Shown here piece after piece: positions 1 to 6,752 of a stretch of 21,378 bases of DNA. Position 1 is the first letter of the stretch. The number at the start of each line of letters is the position of its first letter. A model generated the notes under the pieces. The model was not told the origin of the DNA. It saw only the letters and a program-made list of their open reading frames with translations, and ran no database searches. The position numbers and the translations under genes were made by a program. The DNA lies in NCBI GenBank assembly GCA_937864085.1, contig CALMIH010000169.1, positions 1-21,378 on the forward strand, in the 5' to 3' direction. This stretch comes from an uncultured Chloroflexota bacterium. GTDB taxonomy: Bacteria > Chloroflexota > Limnocylindria > Limnocylindrales > Limnocylindraceae.

Positions 1-234
1 CTTCACCGCATCGGCGAGCTCGCGCTGGTTGTAGTTGCACGGCATCGTTTCGATCCAGGTGGTGGCAACACCAATGATCGGCTTGGCGAGGTCTTCGTCC
101 GTAAAGCCGATCGCCTTCAGCATCGCGCGCGCTGGCGCGCGATCAGGGCCATCTGTCATCGCGGCGGAGTGCCGCTTCGCAGGGTCGCTCGGCCGGTCGT
201 AGGGGCTCTTCTTCTCCGCTCTGTCGCCGCTCAC
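1..234 (-). CDS. ilvD: Dihydroxy-acid dehydratase, N-terminal part (runs off left edge)
   Basis: This is the first 78 codons of a dihydroxy-acid dehydratase, the [Fe-S] enzyme that makes the 2-keto acids for valine and isoleucine. Visible family signatures are TDGPDRAPARAMLKAIGFTD (residues 27-46) and the following PIIGVATTW...MPCN segment, whose cysteine is an expected cluster ligand. I chose the GTG at 234 because its GTGA overlaps the leuD stop by four bases and the extra 25 residues (including RPSDPAKRHS) look like a normal IlvD N-terminus. An in-frame ATG at 159 is the alternative. The gene is the last one visible in the leuC-leuD-ilvD unit. The related 6-phosphogluconate dehydratase (Edd) is less likely given the motif spelling and the leuCD context. 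The 3' part is outside the window. Confidence 0.88.
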   Translation of the reverse strand, partial: MSGDRAEKKSPYDRPSDPAKRHSAAMTDGPDRAPARAMLKAIGFTDEDLAKPIIGVATTWIETMPCNYNQRELADAVK

Positions 235-863
235 TGGGCCGCCTGTGGCGCCGTGGTGTTGACGGTCCCCGGGTGCGCGCGCTCATGCGCCTCAATGTCG
301 GCAGCCTTGGAGCGGACGAAGTCGAGCTCGTCGAGCCCACCGAGGAGCATCTTCTGCGCGAACGGATCGATCGCAAACTTCACCACCGTGCCGCTCGGCG
401 TCGTCAGCGTTGCGCTCGCAAGATCAACGCTCACCTGCGCCGCGTCGCCGCTTCGCGCAACATCCATCAGTTGCACCTGCAGCGCCGCATCCACAACGAT
501 CGGGAGGATGCCGTTCTTCAGTGCGTTGTTCTTGAAGATGTCGGCAAAGCTCGTTGAGATCACCGCCTTAATCCCAAAGGCGTCGAGTGCCCACGGCGCA
601 TGCTCACGGCTTGAGCCGGTGCCGAAGTTATCGCCAGCAACGAGGATGCCTCGCCTGGCGTAGCGCGGATCATCAAGGACGAATGGCGGCGTCTTCTTGG
701 TGCCATCTTCGTTGAAGCGCCAGTCGTGGAAGAGGGCATCGGCGAGCCCAGACTTCACGACGACTTTCAGGTAGCGCGCTGGGACGATCTGATCCGTGTC
801 TACATTCTCTGCGGGGAGCGGGATGAGGGCGCTACTGAAGCGCTCCACCTTTGGCGCCGCCAT
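231..863 (-). CDS. leuD: 3-isopropylmalate dehydratase small subunit
   Basis: This 210-residue protein is the swivelling small subunit that pairs with LeuC to isomerise 2-isopropylmalate to 3-isopropylmalate. The same LeuCD complex commonly isomerises citramalate in the citramalate isoleucine route, which fits cimA in this window. Signatures seen are DTDQIVPAR (22-30) and NFGTGSSREHAPWAL (79-93), the substrate-recognition segment of the aconitase-family small subunit. Length is typical (about 200). The ATG at 863-861 overlaps the leuC TGA by one base (TGATG), so it is probably translated by coupling. Its own stop overlaps the ilvD GTG by four bases. Confidence 0.96.
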   Translation of the reverse strand: MAAPKVERFSSALIPLPAENVDTDQIVPARYLKVVVKSGLADALFHDWRFNEDGTKKTPPFVLDDPRYARRGILVAGDNFGTGSSREHAPWALDAFGIKAVISTSFADIFKNNALKNGILPIVVDAALQVQLMDVARSGDAAQVSVDLASATLTTPSGTVVKFAIDPFAQKMLLGGLDELDFVRSKAADIEAHERAHPGTVNTTAPQAAQ

Positions 864-2263
864 CAGGCGAGCGTCCGTGGGTCGGTGATGCGACCGTTCA
901 GCGCCGTTGCAGCAGCGGTCAGTGGTGAGGCCAAGAAGGTGCGGCCGCCCTTCCCTTGGCGTCCTTCAAAGTTGCGGTTGGATGTGCTGATCGCGTATTC
1001 ACCGGGGGCGAGCTGATCACCGTTCATGGCGATGCACATGGAGCAGCCCGCCTCACGCCAATCGGCGCCAGCGTCACGGAAGATCGTGTCAAGCCCTTCG
1101 CGTTCCGCTTGGCGCTTCACGTCGGCAGAACCTGGCACCACCATCACGCGGACGCCGCTGGCAACGTGCTTCCCCTTGAGTACGGCTGCCGCAATGCGCA
1201 GGTCGCTGATGCGGCCGTTGGTGCAACTCCCAATAAAGACGGTGTTGACCGGCTGATTCAAGATGCTCTGCCCAGCGGTGAGATCCATGTATTCGAGTGC
1301 GCGCGTCAGTGCGCGTGCGCTCGCAGGGTCGCTCTCCGTTGCTGGGTCAGGAACGCTGCCACTGATCGGCAGGCCCATCCCAGGATTTGTGCCGTAGGTA
1401 ACCATCGGCTCCAGCGTGTTCGCATCAATCACGATCTCCTTGTCGTACGTTGCACCTGGGTCGCTCGGCAGCTGCTTCCAGCGCGCGACCGCCTCGTCCC
1501 ACGCCGCACCCTGCGGCGCATGAGGGCGGCCCTTGAGATAGGCGAAGGTGGTCTCGTCAGGTGCAACAAGTCCGGCGCGCGCGCCACCCTCAATGCTCAT
1601 GTTGCAGATCGTCATGCGCTCCTCCATGGAGAGGGCGCGAATCGCTTCACCGGCATATTCAAAGACGTGGCCGGTTCCGCCGCCCACGCCGATGCGCGCG
1701 ATCAGGGCGAGGATGATGTCCTTTGCGGAGACGCCCTTCTGCAGCTTTCCGTCAACACGGACGAGATACGTCTTTGGCGTGCGCTGCAGCAGACACTGCG
1801 TGGCGAGCACCATCTCCACTTCACTCGTACCGATGCCGAAGGCGAGGGCGCCGAACGCACCGTGCGTGGCGGTGTGCGAGTCGCCGCAGACAATGGTGGC
1901 GCCAGGTTGCGTGAGTCCGAGCTCTGGTCCAATGACGTGGACGATCCCCTGGTTTGGCGACTCCCAGCCGTGTAGCGGAATGCCGAACTCGTTGCAGTTC
2001 GTCTCGAGCTGCTTCACCTGGGTCGCCGCCATCTCGTCGGCGATCGGCAGGTTGCGTGGCGTCGTCGGGATGGAGTGATCGGCGGTGGCGACCGTCTTAT
2101 CTGGGCGACGCACCTTCAGACCGCGCGTGCGGAGACCGGTGAACGCCTGCGGGCTGGTCACCTCGTGGATCAGGTGGAGGTCGATGGCGAGGATGGCGGG
2201 CGCCCCCTCGTCTTGGCTCACCACATGCTGATCCCAGATCTTCTGGACGATCGTCTTCGCCAT
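863..2263 (-). CDS. leuC: 3-isopropylmalate dehydratase large subunit
   Basis: This 466-residue aconitase-family protein is the large, [4Fe-4S]-bearing subunit of isopropylmalate isomerase. The three cluster cysteines are C347 (GSCTNGR), C407 and C410 (GCSMC), the same numbers as in the well-known E. coli LeuC. Other signatures are GDSHTATHGAFGALAFGIGT (127-146) and TSNRNFEGRQG near 428-437. The open frame extends upstream to 2356, but I start at the ATG at 2263 because the family begins with MAKTIVQKIWDQHVV and because a -10-like TACGCT ends six bases before it. There is no Shine-Dalgarno sequence, so a leaderless mRNA is likely. It heads the leuC-leuD-ilvD unit and is divergent from the aldolase gene. 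Confidence 0.97.
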   Translation of the reverse strand: MAKTIVQKIWDQHVVSQDEGAPAILAIDLHLIHEVTSPQAFTGLRTRGLKVRRPDKTVATADHSIPTTPRNLPIADEMAATQVKQLETNCNEFGIPLHGWESPNQGIVHVIGPELGLTQPGATIVCGDSHTATHGAFGALAFGIGTSEVEMVLATQCLLQRTPKTYLVRVDGKLQKGVSAKDIILALIARIGVGGGTGHVFEYAGEAIRALSMEERMTICNMSIEGGARAGLVAPDETTFAYLKGRPHAPQGAAWDEAVARWKQLPSDPGATYDKEIVIDANTLEPMVTYGTNPGMGLPISGSVPDPATESDPASARALTRALEYMDLTAGQSILNQPVNTVFIGSCTNGRISDLRIAAAVLKGKHVASGVRVMVVPGSADVKRQAEREGLDTIFRDAGADWREAGCSMCIAMNGDQLAPGEYAISTSNRNFEGRQGKGGRTFLASPLTAAATALNGRITDPRTLA

Positions 2264-2269
2264 GCAACG

Positions 2270-2278
2270 AGCGTACCA
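2270..2278 (-). promoter_or_regulatory. Extended -10 promoter element of leuC
   Basis: On the minus strand TGGTACGCT carries an extended -10 (TGn followed by TACGCT), ending six bases before the leuC ATG at 2263. No convincing -35 is seen. This spacing would place transcription start at or next to the ATG, giving a leaderless mRNA. This is inferred from sequence only. Confidence 0.6.
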
Positions 2279-2310
2279 GAGCGGCGCGTCGCCCCAGCGG
2301 GGCGGCGGCA

Positions 2311-2319
2311 TGCGAGAAT
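2311..2319 (+). promoter_or_regulatory. Possible -10 element of the aldolase gene
   Basis: TGCGAGAAT contains TGn followed by GAGAAT, a weaker variant of the TANNNT element seen elsewhere in the window. It ends six bases before the ATG at 2326. No Shine-Dalgarno sequence lies between them. The match to a -10 is imperfect, so confidence is moderate. Confidence 0.4.
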
Positions 2320-2325
2320 CCCGCC

Positions 2326-2985
2326 ATGAGTTCACCATCAAGCGCGCCGAGCCCACTCGCCGTCCTCGCGCAGACGCGCCTACTCCCTGCGATCAGTCCG
2401 CTCGACGACGCGGTGGTGAACGCGTGGGCCGACGCGTGTGTGGCGAGCGGCGTCTTGGCACTCGAACTCCTTCTCCGCGGCGAAGGTGCTGAGCCAGCCG
2501 CTCTCGGCGCCATCAAGCGACTCGCTGCGTCACACCCTCGTCTCGCCGTTGGTGTGGGGACCGTCTTTGACGCCGCTACGGCGCAGCGCGTCTGCGCCGC
2601 CGGTGCGCGCATCGTCGTCTCGCCCATTACTGACGCGCCAACCGGGGCCGTCTGCGCTGCGGCTGGCGTGGACTGGCTGCCAGGCGCCTTCACCCCTACG
2701 GAGATCGCCTTCGCCGAACGGTCGGGGGCGACCCAGGTGAAGCTCTTCCCAGCCCTCGCGATCAACGCCCCCGCCTTCCTCCGCTCGGTCCTGGCCACAC
2801 GGCCCGACTCGCGCATCGCCCCGACCAACGTCTCCCTTGAGGAGATCGCCCCCCTCGTGGCGGCGGGGGCGGCAGGCTTCGGCGTGGGGGAGCGGCTCTT
2901 GAACGGCGCCGACCCACGTAGCGCCGCCGCGATCACCGAGCGCCTTCGTGCCGCCATCGTGGCTGCGGGTGGGGTCGCGTACTAG
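2326..2985 (+). CDS. eda: KDPG/KHG-type aldolase (Entner-Doudoroff aldolase family)
   Basis: This 219-residue TIM-barrel protein matches the 2-keto-3-deoxy-6-phosphogluconate / 4-hydroxy-2-oxoglutarate aldolase family, which splits the sugar acid into pyruvate and an aldehyde. Seen in order: R18 in TRLLPAI, the catalytic-type E47 in ALELLLRGEG, GVGTVFD (76-82), the VVSP strand (97-100), LPGAFTPTE (118-126), and the Schiff-base lysine K139 in QVKLFPA. The usual phosphate-binding PTGGV loop is replaced by APTNVS (165-170), so the exact substrate (KDPG, KDPGal or another 2-keto-3-deoxy acid) is uncertain. No dehydratase (edd) or kinase partner is in the window. It is divergent from leuC and precedes the ilv leader, with no terminator seen between. 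Confidence 0.85.
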   Translation: MSSPSSAPSPLAVLAQTRLLPAISPLDDAVVNAWADACVASGVLALELLLRGEGAEPAALGAIKRLAASHPRLAVGVGTVFDAATAQRVCAAGARIVVSPITDAPTGAVCAAAGVDWLPGAFTPTEIAFAERSGATQVKLFPALAINAPAFLRSVLATRPDSRIAPTNVSLEEIAPLVAAGAAGFGVGERLLNGADPRSAAAITERLRAAIVAAGGVAY

Positions 2986-3003
2986 CGTCGCCTCGTACGC
3001 CTC

Positions 3004-3012
3004 TGGTAGGCT
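3004..3012 (+). promoter_or_regulatory. Extended -10 promoter of the ilv-leu-cimA-pheA operon leader
   Basis: TGGTAGGCT is an extended -10 (TGn plus TAGGCT). Transcription would start around 3018-3020, just before the leader-peptide ATG at 3022. An overlapping TATCTA at 3016-3021 is a second candidate but would leave the ATG too close. No clear -35 is visible. Confidence 0.55.
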
Positions 3013-3021
3013 GCCTATCTA

Positions 3022-3141
3022 ATGAAGACGAGCAGCGCATTAACAGTTGATTTTGTGAGCGATGCTTTTGTACGCCCTGTGGCGATCTTCAATGAGGAGC
3101 TACTCCTCATTGGGTTGCTTATTCAGCCCAGGCGGGGCTGA
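3022..3141 (+). CDS. ilvB leader peptide (branched-chain amino acid attenuator)
   Basis: A 39-codon open frame runs from ATG to TGA ahead of ilvB. Thirteen of 39 residues are branched-chain (six Leu, three Ile, four Val), with the run ELLLIGLLIQ at residues 26-35 just before the stop. The leucine codons include TTA, CTA, TTG and CTT, which are unusual next to the CTC/CTG-rich structural genes. This would make translation sensitive to charged tRNA-Leu. The stop codon (3139-3141) lies inside the RNA strand shared by two competing hairpins. These properties define a cis-acting attenuation peptide rather than a functional protein. The start is nearly leaderless relative to the -10 at 3007-3012. 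Confidence 0.85.
   Translation: MKTSSALTVDFVSDAFVRPVAIFNEELLLIGLLIQPRRG
3091..3111 (+). promoter_or_regulatory. Perfect 9-bp hairpin in the leader-peptide coding region
   Basis: AATGAGGAG (3091-3099) is exactly complementary to CTCCTCATT (3103-3111) with a three-base CTA loop. It encodes NEELLLI of the leader peptide, so a ribosome translating the first leucine codons would melt it. It may serve as an RNA polymerase pause hairpin that synchronises transcription and translation; that role is inference. Confidence 0.6.
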
Positions 3142-3142
3142 G
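3123..3142 (+). promoter_or_regulatory. Anti-antiterminator hairpin (strand 1:2)
   Basis: TCAGCCC (3123-3129) pairs with GGGCTGA (3135-3141), a 7-bp stem with loop AGGCG. It lies immediately after the last Ile codon of the leader-peptide control run and includes the stop codon. Forming it hides part of strand 2 and leaves the terminator free to form. A ribosome stalled at the Leu/Ile codons 32-34 would cover its left arm. Confidence 0.7.
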
Positions 3143-3195
3143 GAGACCGACGGGTAGCGCGGAAGTCGCACCGAACGGAACTCAGAACCCCCGCC
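3131..3195 (+). promoter_or_regulatory. Antiterminator pairing (strand 2:3)
   Basis: GGCGGGGCTGAG (3131-3142) can pair with CTCAG (3181-3185) plus CCCCGCC (3189-3195), giving 12 base pairs interrupted by a three-base bulge (3186-3188). The second strand uses the left arm of the terminator, and the first strand is also needed for the 3123-3141 hairpin. The three structures are therefore mutually exclusive in the way expected of ribosome-mediated attenuation. Confidence 0.75.
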
Positions 3196-3220
3196 AGAGA
3201 GGCGGGGGTTTCGTGTTCTT
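3186..3220 (+). terminator. Intrinsic terminator (attenuator) upstream of ilvB
   Basis: AACCCCCGCC (3186-3195) and GGCGGGGGTT (3201-3210) form a perfect 10-bp stem with loop AGAGA, followed by a T-rich tract (TTTCGTGTTCTT from 3209). It lies between the leader peptide and ilvB on the same strand, so it should stop transcription when branched-chain amino acids are plentiful. Confidence 0.88.
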
Positions 3221-3221
3221 A

Positions 3222-3229
3222 GAAGGAGA
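3222..3229 (+). promoter_or_regulatory. Ribosome binding site of ilvB
   Basis: GAAGGAGA directly precedes the ATG at 3233 by three to four bases. This is one of few strong Shine-Dalgarno sequences in the window. It fits a gene whose mRNA begins with a long leader rather than at the start codon. Confidence 0.8.
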
Positions 3230-3232
3230 GAG

Positions 3233-5137
3233 ATGACGCAGACGGGACACGTGCCAGGCGCAGGGACGAGTGCGGCGCTCGCTACTGAGCGCGCGCGCAA
3301 GGAGATGCTGCGCGACGCACGTATTGAGCGACGCGGCGGCCCACGCCCACGCATCGGCGCCGACGCACTCTGCGAGGCACTCCTCATGCAGGGGAGCAAC
3401 ATCATCTGGGGCTACCCGGGCGGCGTGATCCTCCCGCTTTATGACGTGCTCGTTGATCACCCCGGTCTGCGCCACATCTTGGTGCGCCACGAGCAGGCGG
3501 CGGCACACGCCGCCGACGGCTTCGCGCGCGCGTCTGGGAAAGTGGGCGTCTGCCTTGGCACCTCTGGCCCTGGCGCAACGAACCTTGTGACGGGGATCGG
3601 CACCTCCATGCTCGACTCGGTCCCCGTGGTTGCGATCACCGGTAACGTTCCGGGCGTCTTGCTCGGGAAGGATGCCTTCCAGGAGATCGACATCACGGGC
3701 ATCACGCTGCCAATGACGAAGCACAACTACCTGATCCGCAGTGCGGATGAGATTCCGCACGCCATCGCCGAGGCGTTCCACATTGCGCGCAGTGGTCGAC
3801 CGGGCCCCGTGCACGTGGACATCACCAAGGATGCGCTGATGGGTGAAACGACTGCACCACATCCAACGCAGGCGGAGGTTGAGGCGGGCCTTCCGGGGTA
3901 CCGACCGAAGCTTGATGGTCACGCGCGTCAGATCAAGGTGCTCGCCGATGCGATCGCCGCGTCGAAGCGACCGGTCATCCTTGCCGGACACGGCATCCTC
4001 ATCGCACAGGCAGAGCGCGAACTTCTTGAGCTCGCCCGTAAGGCGCAGATCCCTGTGGCATGGACACTCCTTGGCATCGGCGTCATTGACGAGAGCGATC
4101 CGCTCGCCTATGGCTACATGGGGATGCATGGCTGGAAGCATGTGAACCGCGCCATCCAATCGGCCGATCTCCTTATCGGCATTGGCATGCGCTACGACGA
4201 TCGCGTCACTGGCAATGTGCGCACCTTCGCGCCGTCAGCAACAATCGTGCACGTTGACATTGACCCGGCCGAGATCGGGAAGAACGTGGTGGCAGATATC
4301 CCGATCGTTGGCGATGCGAAGCACGTCCTTGAGGCGCTCATCCCACTGACGCCGAGCGTTGCACCTGCAGCGCGCGCCGACTACTTCGCCGAACTCGCCA
4401 CCTGGCGCACAGAGAGCGAAAGCTCGGCGTGGCACGGCTCTGGTGGCTGGCGCGACGGTGTCCTCTCCGCCGACTTCGTGGTGGAGCGCATCGCGGAAGG
4501 CTCAAATCACGACGCCAACCTGACCGCCGACGTTGGGCAGAACCAGATGTGGGTGGCGCGATACGGCGGCTTCAAGCGCGCCAATTCGCACCTCTCGTCT
4601 GGGGGCCTCGGCACGATGGGCTTCGCCCTCCCCGCCGCAATGGGCGCCGCCGTTGCCGTACCCGAGAAGACCTCGTGGGCGATCGCTGGCGATGGCGGTT
4701 TCCAGATGACGCTCCAGGAGTTGGCGACGATTGTTCAGGAGCGCATCCCCGTGAAGATCGCGTTGATGGACAACAAGAAGCTCGGCATGATCCGCCAGTG
4801 GCAGGAGATCGTCTACGCCGGGAACTATCACTCCGAACAGCTCGCCGGACCTGACTACCTAAAGCTCTGCGATGCCTACGGACTCCCAGCATGGAAGGTG
4901 TCGAAGCCTGAAGAGGTAGACGCCGCCGTTGCCGCAGCACTCGCTGTGGATGGCCCAGCACTGATCTGGTTTGAGATTGCGGAGCGACAGAACGTCTACC
5001 CGATGATGCCGGCGGGGAAGGGACTCTCCGACCTCATCGACAAGTGGGGCGATGACGGCGAGGACGTGACCGAAGGTTCGAGCGGCCCGCGCGTTGACCC
5101 GACCGATCCGAACGCGCCGAAGGGGGGAAGCAAGTGA
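3233..5137 (+). CDS. ilvB: Acetolactate (acetohydroxyacid) synthase large, catalytic subunit
   Basis: This 634-residue ThDP enzyme condenses pyruvate with pyruvate or 2-ketobutyrate, the first shared step to valine, leucine and isoleucine. The N-terminal ThDP domain (about 42-205) holds the conserved glutamate E87 in VRHEQAAAHAADG and the GTSGPGATN loop (109-117). The central FAD-type domain spans about 230-375. The C-terminal ThDP domain has the GDGGF...DN motif (486-490 to N514) for pyrophosphate and Mg2+, and RQWQE (521-525) typical of AHAS. An extra N-terminal stretch of about 40 charged residues and a disordered acidic/Pro tail after about 605 are unusual. It starts the seven-gene operon behind the attenuator and overlaps ilvN by four bases. 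Confidence 0.97.
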   Translation: MTQTGHVPGAGTSAALATERARKEMLRDARIERRGGPRPRIGADALCEALLMQGSNIIWGYPGGVILPLYDVLVDHPGLRHILVRHEQAAAHAADGFARASGKVGVCLGTSGPGATNLVTGIGTSMLDSVPVVAITGNVPGVLLGKDAFQEIDITGITLPMTKHNYLIRSADEIPHAIAEAFHIARSGRPGPVHVDITKDALMGETTAPHPTQAEVEAGLPGYRPKLDGHARQIKVLADAIAASKRPVILAGHGILIAQAERELLELARKAQIPVAWTLLGIGVIDESDPLAYGYMGMHGWKHVNRAIQSADLLIGIGMRYDDRVTGNVRTFAPSATIVHVDIDPAEIGKNVVADIPIVGDAKHVLEALIPLTPSVAPAARADYFAELATWRTESESSAWHGSGGWRDGVLSADFVVERIAEGSNHDANLTADVGQNQMWVARYGGFKRANSHLSSGGLGTMGFALPAAMGAAVAVPEKTSWAIAGDGGFQMTLQELATIVQERIPVKIALMDNKKLGMIRQWQEIVYAGNYHSEQLAGPDYLKLCDAYGLPAWKVSKPEEVDAAVAAALAVDGPALIWFEIAERQNVYPMMPAGKGLSDLIDKWGDDGEDVTEGSSGPRVDPTDPNAPKGGSK

Positions 5138-5706
5138 GCGGCGCACCGAACAGCGCAGCGGGCGCGGCGCTAGCGCGCGCACTCCCTGGATCTGGCGACG
5201 CGCGACGCCACCTGATCGTGGCGATCGTGAACAATCGACCAGGCGTGTTGAATCGCGTGGCGAGCCTGATGCGCGCGCGCAATTTCAACATTGAGTCGCT
5301 GGCCGTCTCCGTGACGGAGCGGAGCGATACCTCCCGCATGACCCTCACCATCCTTGGCGATGAGGTGCATGTGGAGCAGGCAACGAAGCAGCTCTACAAG
5401 CTGATTGACGTGCTCAAGGTTGAGGACGTGACCGACAGCGCGATCGTGGAGCACGAGCTCGCCCTGATCAAGGTGCGAGTCACCTCCAAGAGCCGCCCAG
5501 AACTTGTCAGCCTCGCTGAGATGCACCACGGCCGCGTGGTAGACCTTGGGGATGACGCCGTGATCGTGGAGATCGTGGGTGAACCTGGTGATGTAGACCG
5601 TGTGGTCGAGCTCCTTCGGGAGTTCGGAATCAAGGAGCTGGTGCGAACCGGCTCAGTAGTTATGGCCCGTGGAAGCGGGTCCATTGAGGAGCAGGTGAAG
5701 CGATGA
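5134..5706 (+). CDS. ilvN: Acetolactate synthase small, regulatory subunit
   Basis: This 190-residue protein is the regulatory partner of IlvB, which it activates and makes sensitive to valine. The ACT domain spans about 25-100 and shows NNRPGVLNRVASLMRARNFN (33-52), where the family binds its amino-acid effector. The C-terminal half (about 108-185) matches the second domain of the family (SRPELVSLAEMHHGRVVDLG). A GTG start overlaps the ilvB TGA (GTGA), with a GGGGGG tract upstream acting as a possible Shine-Dalgarno. About 24 Ala/Gly-rich residues precede the ACT domain, more than in typical IlvN/IlvH; a later start cannot be excluded. Confidence 0.96.
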   Translation: MSGAPNSAAGAALARALPGSGDARRHLIVAIVNNRPGVLNRVASLMRARNFNIESLAVSVTERSDTSRMTLTILGDEVHVEQATKQLYKLIDVLKVEDVTDSAIVEHELALIKVRVTSKSRPELVSLAEMHHGRVVDLGDDAVIVEIVGEPGDVDRVVELLREFGIKELVRTGSVVMARGSGSIEEQVKR

Positions 5707-6752
5707 GTTTCAAGATGTATTACAGCGCAGAGGCGCCACTTTCGAGCATCGAGAAGCAGTTGATTGCCGTGGTCGGCTACGGGAGCCAGGGCCACGCGCA
5801 CGCGAAGAACCTGAAGGAGTCGGGACTCAACGTCATCGTTGCACTTGCGGAGGGCTCAAAGAGTCGCCCCGTTGCAACCGCCGATGGCTTTGAGGTGATG
5901 ACCGCCGCTGAGGCGGCGAAGCGCGCCGATGTGATCATGATCGCGGTCCCAGATACGGCACAGAAGAAGGCGTACGAAGCGGAGATTGCGCCGAACATCA
6001 AGCCAGGCGCACTCCTCCTCTTTGCGCACGGATTCAACATTCACTTCAACCGCATCACGCCAGCAGCTGGCATTGACGTTGGGATGGTTGCACCGAAGGG
6101 ACCGGGTCACCTGGTCCGCTCCGTCTACGTTTCTGGCGGCGGCGTCCCCGCACTCTTTGCGGTGCATCAGGATCCAAGCGGCACCGCTCGGGCGCGCACC
6201 ATGGCCTACGCCAACGGACTCGGCTGCACGCGCGCGGGAATCATGGAGACGACCTTCAAGGATGAGACCGAGAGCGATCTCTTCGGCGAACAGGCTGTGC
6301 TCTGCGGCGGCACCGCGCAACTCGTGAAGAGTGCGTGGGAGACGCTGGTTGAGGCTGGCTACGATCCGCAGCTCGCCTACTTCGAGACGATGCACGAACT
6401 GAAGCTGATCGTGGACCTGATGTACCGCGGCGGCTTGGACTTCATGCGATTCTCCATCTCAGACACCGCCGAGTACGGCGACTATGTCTCAGGGCCGCGC
6501 ATCATTGATGCGTCGGTGAAGGCGCGCATGAAGCAGATCCTTACGGAGATCCAGAACGGCACATTTGCGAAAGGCTGGATCGCCGAGGACGAGGCTGGCC
6601 GCCCGAACTACAAGAAGTTGCGCGCGGCAAACTCGGGCCATCCGATTGAGAAGGTTGGTCGTGAGCTGCGTCGGCAGATGACCTTCCTCAACCCAGTTGA
6701 GGTGGATATTGACGGCGCACAGGGTGCTGCGGAGAAGGGCGCAAGCAAGTGA
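5703..6752 (+). CDS. ilvC: Ketol-acid reductoisomerase, class I
   Basis: This 349-residue enzyme isomerises and reduces acetolactate or acetohydroxybutyrate. The Rossmann motif is GYGSQGHAHAKN (25-36). The following loop with GSKS (51-54) resembles NADPH-preferring members. The knotted C-terminal domain carries the Mg2+ ligands D192 and E196 (SDLFGEQAVLCGG) and E228/E232 (ETMHELKLIVDLMYRGG); KGPGH is at 132-136. Length matches the short class I form. The ATG overlaps the ilvN stop (ATGA), and the stop overlaps the leuA GTG. Confidence 0.97.
   Translation: MSFKMYYSAEAPLSSIEKQLIAVVGYGSQGHAHAKNLKESGLNVIVALAEGSKSRPVATADGFEVMTAAEAAKRADVIMIAVPDTAQKKAYEAEIAPNIKPGALLLFAHGFNIHFNRITPAAGIDVGMVAPKGPGHLVRSVYVSGGGVPALFAVHQDPSGTARARTMAYANGLGCTRAGIMETTFKDETESDLFGEQAVLCGGTAQLVKSAWETLVEAGYDPQLAYFETMHELKLIVDLMYRGGLDFMRFSISDTAEYGDYVSGPRIIDASVKARMKQILTEIQNGTFAKGWIAEDEAGRPNYKKLRAANSGHPIEKVGRELRRQMTFLNPVEVDIDGAQGAAEKGASK

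Noticed and set aside
956..1975. 339-codon open frame on the plus strand across leuC
   Set aside because: It is antisense to LeuC with all its cluster cysteines; the translation is Arg/Ala/His-rich without recognisable domains.
863..2356. Longer leuC starting at 2356
   Set aside because: The extra 31 residues are not LeuC-like, cover the divergent promoter region, and the ATG at 2263 matches the family start and the -10 spacing.
3022..3232. T-box or metabolite riboswitch in the ilvB leader
   Set aside because: No T-box-like AGGGTGGNACCGCG block or other riboswitch core was seen, while a coding leader with Leu/Ile codons and a matched antiterminator explains the region.
3182..4159. 325-codon open frame on the minus strand within ilvB
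   Set aside because: It is antisense to a clear IlvB, has no family-like motifs, and is a by-product of high GC and codon bias.
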